Positions 43,988-53,387 are shown, counted from the first letter of the stretch. The stretch: DNA of 64,000 bases from JAHEEL01 sp963715255 (GCA_963715255.1 CAVQRN010000003.1:186001-250000), one strand, 5' to 3'. Program-made: numbers and translations. Notes: generated by a model from the sequence alone, not told the origin.

Positions 43988-45712
43988 TCATCCGACCGGC
44001 CTGATCACATTCAACGAGGTCGGGTCCTCAAGGCCCACTTTGGGGGCGGAATCCTGCCATCCACTGAACCGATCCGTCCGGTAGGCCTGGGTAGCCTGCT
44101 GGTAGTAGGGGATGATGTACGGGACGTCCTCGAGGGCGATGCGCTGCAATTCCACGATGATGGCGCGTCTCGCAGCTTCATCGGTGGTGACTCCTTGTTC
44201 GGCGAACAGTTGGTCGTATTCCGCATCGCAGTATCCGGTCTCCGACGTTCCCGTGGAGACCTCGTCACACGTGAGCACGCTGAGCAGGAAGCCGGGATCG
44301 GGATCCGAACCCCAGCCCCAAATGATGACGTCGTAGTCGAAGGTCGGGCAGCAAACCGACGTGAGTGTGTCGGGATCGAGCGGCGTGATCTCGACACCGA
44401 CTCCCAGGTCCCCCCACCATCCTTTCAGAAGTTCCGCAAGGCGCGGCGCATCGTCGATGTCGGTCGGGAAATTGAGTCTGAGCGTCAGGTCATCGGTTGG
44501 GCCGCATTCGGCCCCTGCCGGGCACTCACGGATTCCGTCGCCATCGGTATCCAAGTATCCGGCGTCATCGAGCAGGGTGTTGCCTTGTGCGAGATCGAAC
44601 GCGTAGTCCTGCGGCACGAGTTCGCTTGCGAAGAACTTCGGGAGTCCCGTCGGCACAAGACCGAGACCCGGATCCCCGAGACCGAGCAACCCGACGTCGA
44701 TCAACTGTTGCTTGTCGACGCCGTGTGCCAGGGCACGACGAACCTGGACGTCCAGCAACGCAGGGTGCCCGGAGCAGACGCCGTCATCCGTGGGGCAGTT
44801 CTCCGGCTCCACGACGTTGAAGAAGATGTCCCGCAGCTCGGGTGCAAGGGGTGCACCTTGTACGACCTTCACGTTTGCGGCCCCACTCAAGGCGGCGATC
44901 GCGGTGTTGGGGAACTCGGTGATCATATCGACGTCGCCGTTGATGAGCGCCTGCACCCTGGCATCGGCGTTCTCGAAGGTCAGGAACACGACCTCGTCGA
45001 CGATCGGTGCGCCACCCCAGTACTCGGCGTTCTTTTCCAGCCGAACGAACTCGCCCTGGCTGACTTCGGCAAGCGTGAACGAACCGGATCCGATCATCTC
45101 GTCGTTCGTGAAACCGACCGGGTCGTCGTTCTGCTCCCAGATGTGCTTCGGAACGATGTACATGAATATCACTTGGGCTTCGAAGGAACCGAGTGGTTCA
45201 TCGGTGGTGAGCACCACGGTTGTTGGATCCGGCGCTTCTATCCCGGTGAAGTAGGACGCGTAGCCGCCCAGGAAGCCGCCCCATGCCTCGTTGTCACGGA
45301 AGATCTCGATCGAGTACTTCACGTCTTCTGAGGTGAGCGGCGTTCCGTCGTGGAACACCACGTCGTCGCGCAGGGTGAGCGTCCAGGTGAGCCCATCCTC
45401 CGAAACCGTCCAGTCCGTGGCCAGCTCAGGGACGTAGTTCCCCTCGAGATCGATCGAGATCGGGGTGTCGTAGAGCAGTTCGTACAGGACGTAGTCCTCA
45501 GCGAGGACTCCATTGCCGGGGTTGAGATCCGCAGGTGCGCCGCCCCATCCAATTCGCGCCGTTCCTCCGCTCGAGACGTCTGCCGCCTGTGTGGTTTCTG
45601 TGGTCCCGTCGAGGGTGGTTTCCGAGCCTCCGTCGTCGCTACAGGCGGCTGCGAGCAGTCCCAGCACAACGACGAGCAATATCAGAACCGGGTAGGTCCT
45701 CGATCGCATCAT
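43988..45712 (-). CDS. Oligopeptide ABC transporter substrate-binding lipoprotein
   Basis: This 574-residue family 5 solute-binding protein captures peptides outside the membrane. A lipoprotein leader (LLVVVLGLLAAACSDD) gives a lipidated Cys24 and is followed by a Thr-rich linker. WTLTLRDDVVFHDGTPLTSE is the family signature, and RRALAHGVDKQQLID and YIIPYYQQATQAYR follow. A strong ribosome binding site (GGAGGAAG) stands before the ATG at 45712. It is the first gene of the transporter unit, 63 bases after the S9 peptidase gene. Confidence 0.94.
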   Translation of the reverse strand: MMRSRTYPVLILLVVVLGLLAAACSDDGGSETTLDGTTETTQAADVSSGGTARIGWGGAPADLNPGNGVLAEDYVLYELLYDTPISIDLEGNYVPELATDWTVSEDGLTWTLTLRDDVVFHDGTPLTSEDVKYSIEIFRDNEAWGGFLGGYASYFTGIEAPDPTTVVLTTDEPLGSFEAQVIFMYIVPKHIWEQNDDPVGFTNDEMIGSGSFTLAEVSQGEFVRLEKNAEYWGGAPIVDEVVFLTFENADARVQALINGDVDMITEFPNTAIAALSGAANVKVVQGAPLAPELRDIFFNVVEPENCPTDDGVCSGHPALLDVQVRRALAHGVDKQQLIDVGLLGLGDPGLGLVPTGLPKFFASELVPQDYAFDLAQGNTLLDDAGYLDTDGDGIRECPAGAECGPTDDLTLRLNFPTDIDDAPRLAELLKGWWGDLGVGVEITPLDPDTLTSVCCPTFDYDVIIWGWGSDPDPGFLLSVLTCDEVSTGTSETGYCDAEYDQLFAEQGVTTDEAARRAIIVELQRIALEDVPYIIPYYQQATQAYRTDRFSGWQDSAPKVGLEDPTSLNVIRPVG

Positions 45713-45774
45713 CTTCCTCCTCTTCTGTCGCCTTGCGGCGCCGCTCGGGGGCCGATGAACCGGCCGTTGTTTGT

Positions 45775-47592
45775 CTACATCAGATACCAGTCGAAGAACC
45801 GTTCCAGGCGCTGATAGAAATGCAGCATCGGCTCGGTTCGCAAGAGGCCGTGTCCCTCGGTGGGATACGTCAGATACTCGAAGGTCTTGTCGAGCCGGCG
45901 AAGCTCGGCCACCAACTGCTCGGACTGCGCGGGACTGACGCGTTCGTCCAACTCGCCGTGGGCGACGAGGAGCGGCCGGGAGATCGCAGCGACGCTGTGG
46001 ATCGGTGATCCTGCCCGGTAACCGCCAGGATTCTCGGACGGGTGTCCCATCATCCGTTCCAGGTCCTCGCGCCCGACGCGATCGCCCTGGGCCCAGGACG
46101 TAAGGATGTCGCAATCCCCGTACTTGGCAACGCCGCATGCGAAGCGATCCGCGTCATCGCGCACGAGGGACGCAAGCGCGAGGTAGGAGCCGTAGCTGGC
46201 GCCAAAGATCCCAATGCGGCGCGGGTCGATCCAGTCCAAGTCGCTCAGGTAGTCGGCGGCAGCCAGACAGTCGTCGGTGTCCGCGGTACCCCACACGCCA
46301 TGGTTGGCGCGTTCGAAATCGATCCCGTAGCTGGTGCTGCCGCGGAAGTTGAGGGCCAGCCACGCATATCCCTTGTCGAGGAAGTACTGGGCGATGCCGT
46401 CCCACTCGTCGCCGTAGTGCGATGTTGGCCCACCGTGGGGATAGACGATCGCCGGGACCGGGTGATCCGAAGCCGCGGACGGCTTGAAGAGGAACCCGGG
46501 AATGTCGATTCCGTCCAGTGATGGGAACGTGACCGCTTCGGGGGCCACGTGAGGTGCAGACATAACCGGCGCGGGGGCGCCGTCGAAGAGCACACTGATC
46601 GTTCCTACCCGGTCGACCACACAAAGCCGAGGCGGCGTGTCGTGGCTCTCGAACGTGGCAACGATCCTTCCGTCCGCGGTCCACCGGGGGGAGGCCCAGA
46701 TTCCTCCGGTCGCGAGAACCGATACGTCCCCGGTCACCGCGTCGACCGTGCTCAGGCCGCTCACTCCAGCGCGAGTTCTCACGGCTGCGATCCGATCTCC
46801 GTCCGGATGCCACTGCGGTTCGGTGAAGTCGTGGTCGTCGAACGTGAGCTGACGCTCCTCGCTTCCGTTCGATGCGACGAGATACAACTCGTTCCAGCCC
46901 GACCTCTCCGAGGCGAAGGTAATCAGCGCTCCGTCCGGGCTGATGGCCGGACTGTGATCGTGCACTCCGGGGAGGCCGGTGAGCGAGCGATGTTCACCGG
47001 TTGCCAGGTTGACGGTGCGGACGTCGCTGCGGTTCAAGTCGGACTCCGGAGTGAAGGTGCAGGCCGCCCAGAGCCGATCTGGCGCTACGACTACCTGGCT
47101 GCACTCTCCCTCATCCCGGTCGAGCGGACGCGCCCAGGGATCGCCCCAATCCACCACTGCCAGCCGTGGGCCATTCCGTTCGATGGCGACCAGGAGCCGT
47201 CGGTCGTCGATCCAGACGGGGCTGCTGCCCTCGACGACATCGGTCGACGGCCCGCCGGCAGCCGACACCACCTTCACCCATCCTCGGGCGGCGTAGGCGA
47301 CGCGGGATCCGTCGGGTGACCACACGGCCTCGGTGTCTTCCCAGAAGGGTTCGAGTTCCCGGTCGATCGTCACGCGTTGTGCGGGCCCACCTCCAACGGG
47401 GATGTGCCACACGTCCGAGGTATCGCGATCGAGAAGGAAGAGGACCGTCCTCCCGTCGGGCGAGATCCGGGGATCCCGTGGGCGGTCCGTCGCCGCCACC
47501 ATCGCGAGCCGCCAGTAGGGCGGGGGTTGGGGTTTCGGTCGCGGCTGGCTCGCCACTCCCCCATGCTCGTCGGTACCGAAAACCCGGGTCAT
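45775..47592 (-). CDS. S9 family prolyl oligopeptidase-type peptidase
   Basis: This 605-residue cytoplasmic serine peptidase has an N-terminal beta-propeller of WD/PD40-like repeats (RISPDGRTVLFLLDRD, AVWSPDGSRVAYAARG, AISPDGALITFASERSG). The C-terminal hydrolase domain has the nucleophile in IGIFGASYGSYLALAS, the acid in HGELDERVSP and the His in YPTEGHGLL. It would cleave short peptides brought in by the transporter downstream. The ATG at 47592 overlaps the stop of the HDAC-like gene. Confidence 0.92.
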   Translation of the reverse strand: MTRVFGTDEHGGVASQPRPKPQPPPYWRLAMVAATDRPRDPRISPDGRTVLFLLDRDTSDVWHIPVGGGPAQRVTIDRELEPFWEDTEAVWSPDGSRVAYAARGWVKVVSAAGGPSTDVVEGSSPVWIDDRRLLVAIERNGPRLAVVDWGDPWARPLDRDEGECSQVVVAPDRLWAACTFTPESDLNRSDVRTVNLATGEHRSLTGLPGVHDHSPAISPDGALITFASERSGWNELYLVASNGSEERQLTFDDHDFTEPQWHPDGDRIAAVRTRAGVSGLSTVDAVTGDVSVLATGGIWASPRWTADGRIVATFESHDTPPRLCVVDRVGTISVLFDGAPAPVMSAPHVAPEAVTFPSLDGIDIPGFLFKPSAASDHPVPAIVYPHGGPTSHYGDEWDGIAQYFLDKGYAWLALNFRGSTSYGIDFERANHGVWGTADTDDCLAAADYLSDLDWIDPRRIGIFGASYGSYLALASLVRDDADRFACGVAKYGDCDILTSWAQGDRVGREDLERMMGHPSENPGGYRAGSPIHSVAAISRPLLVAHGELDERVSPAQSEQLVAELRRLDKTFEYLTYPTEGHGLLRTEPMLHFYQRLERFFDWYLM

Positions 47593-48656
47593 GGAGCGCT
47601 CCTCCCTCGTTCGAACCCTGCCAGGACGGTCACCACGAGCCGCCCGAGTTGGCCGAGGTCGTACCCACCTTCCTGGACGAACACGACGGGGACGCCGAGC
47701 GTGGCGAACCATTCCCCCGCCACGGAGAACCCCCCTGCATCTACGAGGAGCGGACCCTCCGGGTCGTCGACCCACGCGTCGAGACCGAGAGAGACGACGA
47801 CGGCACCGGGACGGCGGCCCGCAACATCGTCGAGCAGCGCCGAGAGTGCATCGAGCCACGAACTCGTCCCGGCGTCGGATGGCAGCGGAATATTCCGGTT
47901 GAAACCCCTCCCCGATCCATCACCCTGTTCGTCCTGATATCCGACGAAGTGGGGGAAGTTTCCGGCGCCGGGGTCTGCATGGACCGATCCGTAGAAGACA
48001 TCCGACCGCTCGTAGAAGATCTGCTGGGTCCCGTTGCCGTGATGGGCATCGAGGTCCACGACCGCAACGGAATCGACACCTCCGTCTCGCAGCGCTTGCG
48101 CGGCGATGGCTGCGTTGTTCAGATAGCAGGACCCCCCGAAGAAGTTGGTGCCGGCGTGGTGGCCGGGTGGACGACAGGCGGCATAGGCGGCAGGTTTGCC
48201 GTCCAGCACCAGATCCGTGGCGGTCAGTGCAGCATCGGCAGCGCTTCGTACCGCTTCGTACGTTCCCGGCCCGATGAGTGTCGTGGTGTCCATCGTGAAG
48301 CGGCCGGCGAGCGCGCTCGGAGCCACCGGGGTGCGAAGCTCGCGACCGCCCATCAGCTGAGGGAGAGGGAAGACGTACGGGACGACGCGGTCCTGCCCGG
48401 GGTCGCGATCGAGACCAGCCGACAGCCAGCCCTGATAGGCGCTCTGCAGGTAGGCGAGGAGTTCGGTGGAGTGCACCCTTTCGAGGGGTCCGATGCCGTG
48501 ATCCCGTACCTCGACGAAGGGTGCTCCCGCATCCGAAAGCGCTGTATTGATCACCTCACCGCGTTCCGGGACCTCGGTACCCGCTATCCGTATGCCAACC
48601 CACACTTCTCCTGCCGGATCGTGCATGCGATGGCGGTCGGACCAAGCGAACGGCAT
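47589..48656 (-). CDS. Histone-deacetylase-family amidohydrolase (acetylpolyamine amidohydrolase type)
   Basis: This 355-residue zinc deacetylase belongs to the class II/acetylpolyamine branch. The active-site His pair is in CRPPGHHAGTNFFGG, the zinc Asp and His in VDLDAHHGNGTQQIF, and the transition-state Tyr in VQEGGYDLGQLG. In bacteria these enzymes act on acetylated polyamines or other acetylated amines. The open frame runs far upstream, but the family start fits the ATG at 48656 (MPFAWSDRHRMHDPAGEVWV). It is coupled to the S9 peptidase gene. Confidence 0.9.
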   Translation of the reverse strand: MPFAWSDRHRMHDPAGEVWVGIRIAGTEVPERGEVINTALSDAGAPFVEVRDHGIGPLERVHSTELLAYLQSAYQGWLSAGLDRDPGQDRVVPYVFPLPQLMGGRELRTPVAPSALAGRFTMDTTTLIGPGTYEAVRSAADAALTATDLVLDGKPAAYAACRPPGHHAGTNFFGGSCYLNNAAIAAQALRDGGVDSVAVVDLDAHHGNGTQQIFYERSDVFYGSVHADPGAGNFPHFVGYQDEQGDGSGRGFNRNIPLPSDAGTSSWLDALSALLDDVAGRRPGAVVVSLGLDAWVDDPEGPLLVDAGGFSVAGEWFATLGVPVVFVQEGGYDLGQLGRLVVTVLAGFERGRSAP

Positions 48657-48890
48657 CGCGAGGCGAGGTTCCATCACATCGCTCGTGGCCGGGATGACGC
48701 CGCGCCAAGATCCTCGGGCAGAGAAGGCCGTACGACCCTTGGGGGCTCCGGCATAGATACGGAAGTGGTGTCTTCCATCGCCGCAATCACCGCGACCATA
48801 CGCTTGCCGAGGAGGACGCGTCAAGCTCACCGGAGCGGCGCTTGAGACGGCGACGACGGGCATCGGCTCGCTGCTGATCCAGCCGGTATC

Positions 48891-50054
48891 ATGACGGTCG
48901 ATAGCCACCATGACCACATCGTCGCCACCCCCACGCGCCTGCGATTTCGCGACCTTGGACTCGCAATAGGAGTCTTTCCGGCCGGGCCCACGAACAGCAT
49001 CAACGACGTTCCCGATGTCACCGCAGGTCACGCCACCGTGTGGCGCGACGAACCGCTGCCTCCTTCCGGTCGAGGCGTCGCCAGAACCGGAGTGACCGCC
49101 ATCGTTCCGTTCGACCCCGCCTCGCTCTTCGATGAACGCGTCGCGGCCGGCATTGCCGTGCTCAACGGAGCAGGCGAGATGACGGGTTCGTTGGCCATCG
49201 CCGAGTGGGGCGTGCTCGAGACTCCCGTATTTCTGACGAGCACGATGGCCGTGGGGCGGGTGTTCGACGGCGCCATTGCCGAACTCGTCGGCAGGGACCC
49301 TCGCATCGGGTCCGAGGACGCCATCATCCCAGTGGTCGGCGAGTGTGACGACGGTTCCCTCAACGACGCGCGCATCGTGCAAATCGATGCGGCAGATGTC
49401 GGACGAGCCATGTACGACGCCCGGGAGCGAGGATCCGGCCACGTACCTGAGGGAGTCATCGGAGCAGGCACCGGGATGGTGTGTCACGAACTGAAGGGTG
49501 GCATCGGATCGTCCTCCCGGTTGGTCGGCAGTTGGGTCGTCGGGGTGTTGGTGCTCGCCAATTTCGGTCGGCTTGATCGTCTGACAATCGATGGTGTGCC
49601 GGTCGGCAGAGGCCTGATCGAGAGTGGGTGGGCCGACGAACACCTCACCGTCCGTAGAAGTCACGACCAAGGTTCGTGCATCGCCGTGGTGGCTACCGAC
49701 GCTCCCCTGTCACCCGATCAACTGAGTCGGCTGGCGCGGCGAGCAGGACTTGGTCTGGCCCGCACGGGATCCTTCGCCGGGCACTACAGCGGTGAGATCT
49801 TCCTCGCGTTCAGCACCGGCACCAGGCTGCCGCGCAGGGCGAAGGGGACCGTCATCGAGACAACCCGTGTGGCAGAAGAGCATCTGGACGGCCTCTTCGA
49901 GGCCGCCGTCGACGCGACCGAGGAGTCGGTTCTGAATTCCCTGTGCGCCGCCGATACGGTGACTGGAGCGGGTGGAGTGACGGTGCCGGGCTTGCCACTC
50001 GAGTTGGTGGTCGAGATCCTCCATGCGCACGGAAGGTCCGCGTCTCTGCCTTGA
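48891..50054 (+). CDS. P1 family (DmpA/S58) self-processing aminopeptidase
   Basis: This 387-residue N-terminal-nucleophile peptidase would release N-terminal D- or L-amino acids or beta-amino acids from short peptides. The start SINDVPDVTAGHATVW, central ELKGGIGSSSRLVG and LSRLARRAGLGLARTGS are family blocks. The self-cleavage site is expected between Gly261 and Ser262 in SHDQGSCIAVVATDAPL, creating the nucleophile Ser262. It is transcribed away from the HDAC gene; the 234-base gap between them holds no other gene and probably both promoters. Confidence 0.92.
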   Translation: MTVDSHHDHIVATPTRLRFRDLGLAIGVFPAGPTNSINDVPDVTAGHATVWRDEPLPPSGRGVARTGVTAIVPFDPASLFDERVAAGIAVLNGAGEMTGSLAIAEWGVLETPVFLTSTMAVGRVFDGAIAELVGRDPRIGSEDAIIPVVGECDDGSLNDARIVQIDAADVGRAMYDARERGSGHVPEGVIGAGTGMVCHELKGGIGSSSRLVGSWVVGVLVLANFGRLDRLTIDGVPVGRGLIESGWADEHLTVRRSHDQGSCIAVVATDAPLSPDQLSRLARRAGLGLARTGSFAGHYSGEIFLAFSTGTRLPRRAKGTVIETTRVAEEHLDGLFEAAVDATEESVLNSLCAADTVTGAGGVTVPGLPLELVVEILHAHGRSASLP

Positions 50055-50813
50055 GTGGGCAAGGACGATCGCAATCGTCGGCCCGCACCCCCGGAAGCGT
50101 GCCGGTAGGATTGGTGTCGGCGCACCCGGCGAGAGCCCAGGAGTCCTCACAAGGTTCCTGTGGCATCCTTTCCCGTCGGGTGCGTCACTTCTGTTCCTGG
50201 CGTGGAAAAGCCGCCGGCCCCGCTCATCAGCCGGGGCTCGTGAGCAATGCAGCGAGTGCGAACCCGGCGACAGCGGCAAGTCCTGCATAGGTTGCGCTGC
50301 GATCGAACGTCTCCGGTGCCATCTCGTCTGAGGTCATCGTCGGTGCCCAATACGCCGAAGACCATCAGAGAGAGGGAGATATCCATGTATGTGAGTGATG
50401 CCCACGACGTAGATGGCTCCAGGAATCCCGATCGGCAGGTAGGAGGAGAACTCCCCCTCCGATGAGGAGCCGGTATCTCCATGCCGTGGAGACTCCTCCC
50501 ACCTGACACGACCAGTCCCCTACCGTTCTGGTCGCCATCGTTGAGGCCGAAGCGGCGATCGCCATACTCACCCGAGGACCCGCAGTTGTTCCGGCACTCG
50601 TGGCCGATGGAGTCTCTTCGATCATCGGGGGGTTGACGGGTAGCCCGGGCGAGACCGTCTTCCACTTCGCACTGGCCGCCGCCCACTTCTGGCTCGCCGC
50701 AGTTCACTGGGCCGAATGCTTCTGATTGCCTCAGCAAACGGGCCTAAAGGCCATATACAGCTCGGCCCTACTTGGTGACAGTGATCAAGGAGATAGTTCT
50801 AAGGAGTTGACGC
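50055..50813. other. Stretch without a confident gene; possible remnant of a small membrane protein
   Basis: No full-length coding frame stands out in these 759 bases. On the minus strand, pieces in different frames look like membrane segments: WRYRLLIGGGVLLLP near 50460, GIPGAIYVVGITHIHGYLP near 50400 and ATYAGLAAVAGFALAALL near 50270, ending at a stop at 50237. On the plus strand a frame at 50530-50724 reads IAILTRGPAVVPALVADG. This may be a broken gene, decayed or damaged by indels; a 196-residue minus frame (50147-50737) has shadow-like composition and is not called. Confidence 0.3.
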
Positions 50814-51182
50814 ATGCCCTACCCACGATGGTTGGCCAAGATCAACAAACGGATCTTCAACCCATGGTCGATAAGGAAAGGGAAGTACCCCGTGGTAACC
50901 CATGTCGGTAGGACGTCGGGGCGGTCCTACCAGACACCACTCGATGCCTACCCGACCGAGACCGGCTACGTACTGGTTGCCAGGTACGGCCCCAAGTCGG
51001 ACTGGGTTCGGAACATCCTGGCGGCCCAAACTGCCACTCTCCGAATAGATGGTGAAGAGCACGGACTCGACTCGCCGCGATTGGTCTCCCAGGAAGAAGC
51101 CCTGAACGTTTTGGTTTCCGACGAGCCACCGGCCGACTTCACCAAAGCCGAAGACTTCGTGTTGATGGACCACCAGACCTAG
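50814..51182 (+). CDS. Nitroreductase/DDN family deazaflavin-dependent oxidoreductase
   Basis: This 122-residue split-barrel protein follows the DDN pattern: PVVTHVGRTSGRSYQTPLDA, then GYVLVARYGPKSDWVRNIL. Family members bind the deazaflavin cofactor F420, used by many actinobacteria, and reduce diverse substrates. A ribosome binding site (aaggag) stands upstream of the ATG. It is the last ordinary gene before the mobile region. Confidence 0.88.
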   Translation: MPYPRWLAKINKRIFNPWSIRKGKYPVVTHVGRTSGRSYQTPLDAYPTETGYVLVARYGPKSDWVRNILAAQTATLRIDGEEHGLDSPRLVSQEEALNVLVSDEPPADFTKAEDFVLMDHQT

Positions 51183-51371
51183 GCACGTACTCGCCGCCCA
51201 TGTCCTGACCTAGGGGCGGGCGAGCGACCTCAACACGCAGGTGCAACGTAGACCGGTTGAACGGTCAGGACGACTGCGTACGTCATCGGACGGTGCCCCC
51301 GCGTGTCACGACATGATATTCGACCAAGAACGCGTGTCGGAGCACACCGACTCGCAACCCCCAGAACGAGA

Positions 51372-51405
51372 AGAACCCTTGCGGTGGGGGCTGTCGCATG
51401 AATGG
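51372..51405 (+). repeat. Left terminal inverted repeat of the IS
   Basis: Begins agaacccttgc and shares ggggctgtcgcatg with the right end. The four mismatches fall in a three-base block and one further position. Confidence 0.85.
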
Positions 51406-51447
51406 GGGGTTCTCGCGTTCTGTGGCGGTTTCGGTCATGATGCGGGC

Positions 51448-52896
51448 ATGGTGAATGTGCGTCGTTTTGAGCGGGATCAGTTGTTGTTGATGCCGCCGTC
51501 GTTGTCTGATTGGTTGCCTGCGGATCATCTGGCCTGGTTCGTTGTTGATGTGGTTGCCGAGTTGGATCTGTCGGGCTTCTATCGGTCGCTGCGGATGGAC
51601 GGCAGGGGTGGTGCTTCGTATGACCCGGAGATCATGCTCGGGATACTCCTGTATTCGTATTGCGTGGGAGAGCGCTCGAGCCGTCGGATCGAGCAGCGTC
51701 TCTGTGACGATGTCGCGTTCCGGGTGGTTGCAGCGAACCAGGCGCCGGACCATGCCACGTTGGCCCGGTTCCGTCGCCGTCATCAGGACGCTGTTGCTGG
51801 CGTGTTCACCCAGGTGGTGGCGTTGTGTATCACCGAAGGTCTGGTGCAGACTGGTGTGGTCGCGATCGACGGCACGAAGATCGAAGCCGATGTGTCGGCC
51901 GCATCGTCGGCGACTCGGCGTCAGATCGTCGATGAGATCCTTGAAGAGGCCGAAGCGGTTGATGCTGCCGAGGATCTCGAGTACGGGGCACGCCGTGGCG
52001 ACGAGCTGCCGGCGCAGTGGGTGGATCGGCGCGACCGTCGGGCCAGGCTGCGTGAAGCGCTGCGTCAACTCGACGCTGACGGCCCATCCGACGCCGAGTC
52101 GTATGAGGCAGCGCGAACGGCCAGAGAGGCAGCGTTAGGTCGCAAACTTGGTGGCCGTCGAGCAGATCCGACAACGAAGGGGGCGAGTCCGGCTCGGACC
52201 CGCAGAATCAACGTCACCGACCCTGATAGCCGCACGCTCAAAGACCGTCGCCGGTTCATCTGGGGATACAACGCACAAGCAGCCGTCACCGAAGATCAGA
52301 TCGTCGTCGCCGCCGAAGTCACGACCGCCGCCCGGGACTCGGTCGTCTTCGAAACAATGATCGCCGCTGCCGAAGAGAACCTCGCCGACACCGGCGCGGA
52401 CCGAGTAGAGACGTTCGTTGCCGATACCGGCTACTGGAGCATCCCCAACGCCACGATCGATATCGACGCTGACGTGTTGATCACACCGATGCCCCTGACC
52501 GGGAGTATCACCGACCCGGATGATCAACGCCTCGCTCGGCGCAAACAAGTCATCCAACGCCTCGACAGAGGAGAGATCACCGTCACAGCAGCCGCTTCCG
52601 AGATGGGGGTATCGACCACCACAGTCCGCAAACTCCTGCGGAACCATCGCTCTGGTCGCTCGGACCCGATCGAGGTCCGTCAAACGATGGTTGAACGGCT
52701 CGCCACCGAACACGGAGCCGCTGCCTACGCCAAACGCAAGACCACCGTCGAGACGGTCTTCGGGAACGTCAAAGCCAACCTCGGGTTCCGGAGATTCTCA
52801 AGGCGAGGACTCGACGCCACGTCAAGTGAGTGGCGACTCGTCTGCACGGTCCACAACCTGCTCAAGATCCACCGACAACGACTCGCAGCCACCTAA
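51448..52896 (+). CDS. IS1182-family DDE transposase
   Basis: This 482-residue transposase is intact. The N-terminal domain has RRFERDQLLLMPPSLSDWLP and YDPEIMLGILLYSYCVGERS. The catalytic triad is Asp in VVAIDGTKIEADVS, Asp in FVADTGYWSIPN and Glu in KTTVETVFGNVKANLGFRRF. I chose the ATG at 51448; the open frame reaches 51241, but that part lies outside or across the left inverted repeat. Confidence 0.93.
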   Translation: MVNVRRFERDQLLLMPPSLSDWLPADHLAWFVVDVVAELDLSGFYRSLRMDGRGGASYDPEIMLGILLYSYCVGERSSRRIEQRLCDDVAFRVVAANQAPDHATLARFRRRHQDAVAGVFTQVVALCITEGLVQTGVVAIDGTKIEADVSAASSATRRQIVDEILEEAEAVDAAEDLEYGARRGDELPAQWVDRRDRRARLREALRQLDADGPSDAESYEAARTAREAALGRKLGGRRADPTTKGASPARTRRINVTDPDSRTLKDRRRFIWGYNAQAAVTEDQIVVAAEVTTAARDSVVFETMIAAAEENLADTGADRVETFVADTGYWSIPNATIDIDADVLITPMPLTGSITDPDDQRLARRKQVIQRLDRGEITVTAAASEMGVSTTTVRKLLRNHRSGRSDPIEVRQTMVERLATEHGAAAYAKRKTTVETVFGNVKANLGFRRFSRRGLDATSSEWRLVCTVHNLLKIHRQRLAAT

Positions 52897-52955
52897 ACCC
52901 AGAACCAGAACCGACGCGCCCCCACCCAGACACGCCGAGAACCCCCACCCAGTGG

Positions 52956-52989
52956 CCATCCATGCGACAGCCCCCGGTGCAAGGGTTCT
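52956..52989 (-). repeat. Right terminal inverted repeat of the IS
   Basis: Reverse complement begins agaacccttgc, matching the left end at 30 of 34 positions. Confidence 0.85.
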
Positions 52990-52990
52990 C

Positions 52991-53033
52991 TCCGTCGGGC
53001 TGGCCGGATGTGAACCGGCGACCTCTTGACCCC
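52991..53033 (-). repeat. Displaced tRNA-Pro 3' end (attachment-site repeat, distal copy)
   Basis: These 43 bases match 59692-59734 at 42 positions and cover the tRNA from the anticodon loop to the 3' end plus five downstream bases. The single difference changes T-loop position A58, which is nearly invariant in tRNAs, to C, so this copy is not under selection. With no 5' half it cannot be a tRNA. It is best read as the original chromosomal 3' end pushed away when the element integrated. Confidence 0.85.
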
Positions 53034-53216
53034 AAGGGACACCGACCCTCCCCCGCCACACCACACCGGCACCCACCGTGACACACCGTTCGTGTAGGCG
53101 TGGCAAGGGTTTCCGGGTGGTCGCTCCCCCACCACACTCCACCGGGAAACATGGCCTGATAGGGGTCAGACGGCGTGGATAGGGTCCCAAATAGGGTCCC
53201 ATGACGAGAGGCTCGC

Positions 53217-53387
53217 CTATCGGGCTGACAGGGACTCGATGCGCTCTAGCTCGGCCCGGGTGTCAGCCAGTCGTTGAGCGATGTGCGCAGCGTCCAGGCC
53301 GGCGGCGATGAGTTGCTCGAGGCCGTCGACCTGATCGACGAGAGCACGGCGGCGAACATCGACGGCATGGTCCCGGTTCGGATTCAC
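53217..53387 (-). CDS. Small coiled-coil-like protein of the integrated element
   Basis: A GTG at 53387 starts a 56-residue protein: MNPNRDHAVDVRRRALVDQV, then a helix LEQLIAAGLDAAHIAQRLAD and RAELERIESLSAR. It is probably all helical with heptad-like leucines. It starts 12 bases after the stop of the 71-residue membrane gene. Its first 18 coding and leader bases repeat at the start of the 31-residue gene at 53713. No family is recognised. Confidence 0.55.
   Translation of the reverse strand: MNPNRDHAVDVRRRALVDQVDGLEQLIAAGLDAAHIAQRLADTRAELERIESLSAR

Larger units (their letters stand above)
51372..52989 (+). mobile_element. IS1182-family insertion sequence
   Basis: A 1.6 kb insertion sequence with one transposase gene and terminal inverted repeats (30 of 34 positions match between 51372-51405 and 52956-52989). 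No target duplication is obvious at its borders. Its right end lies one base from the displaced tRNA-Pro end at 52991, so it landed exactly at the edge of the integrated element. Confidence 0.9.

Noticed and set aside
47166..48845. A 559-residue open frame on the plus strand
   Set aside because: It opposes the S9 peptidase and HDAC genes, which carry complete catalytic motifs. High GC keeps the antisense frame open.
48675..49670. Upstream extension of the HDAC frame on the minus strand
   Set aside because: This part is antisense to the P1 aminopeptidase and has no family match by eye. The HDAC family begins near 48656.
52991..53033. A second tRNA-Pro gene
   Set aside because: Only the 3' half is present, with a changed A58 and no 5' half within reach. 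It is an attachment-site remnant.
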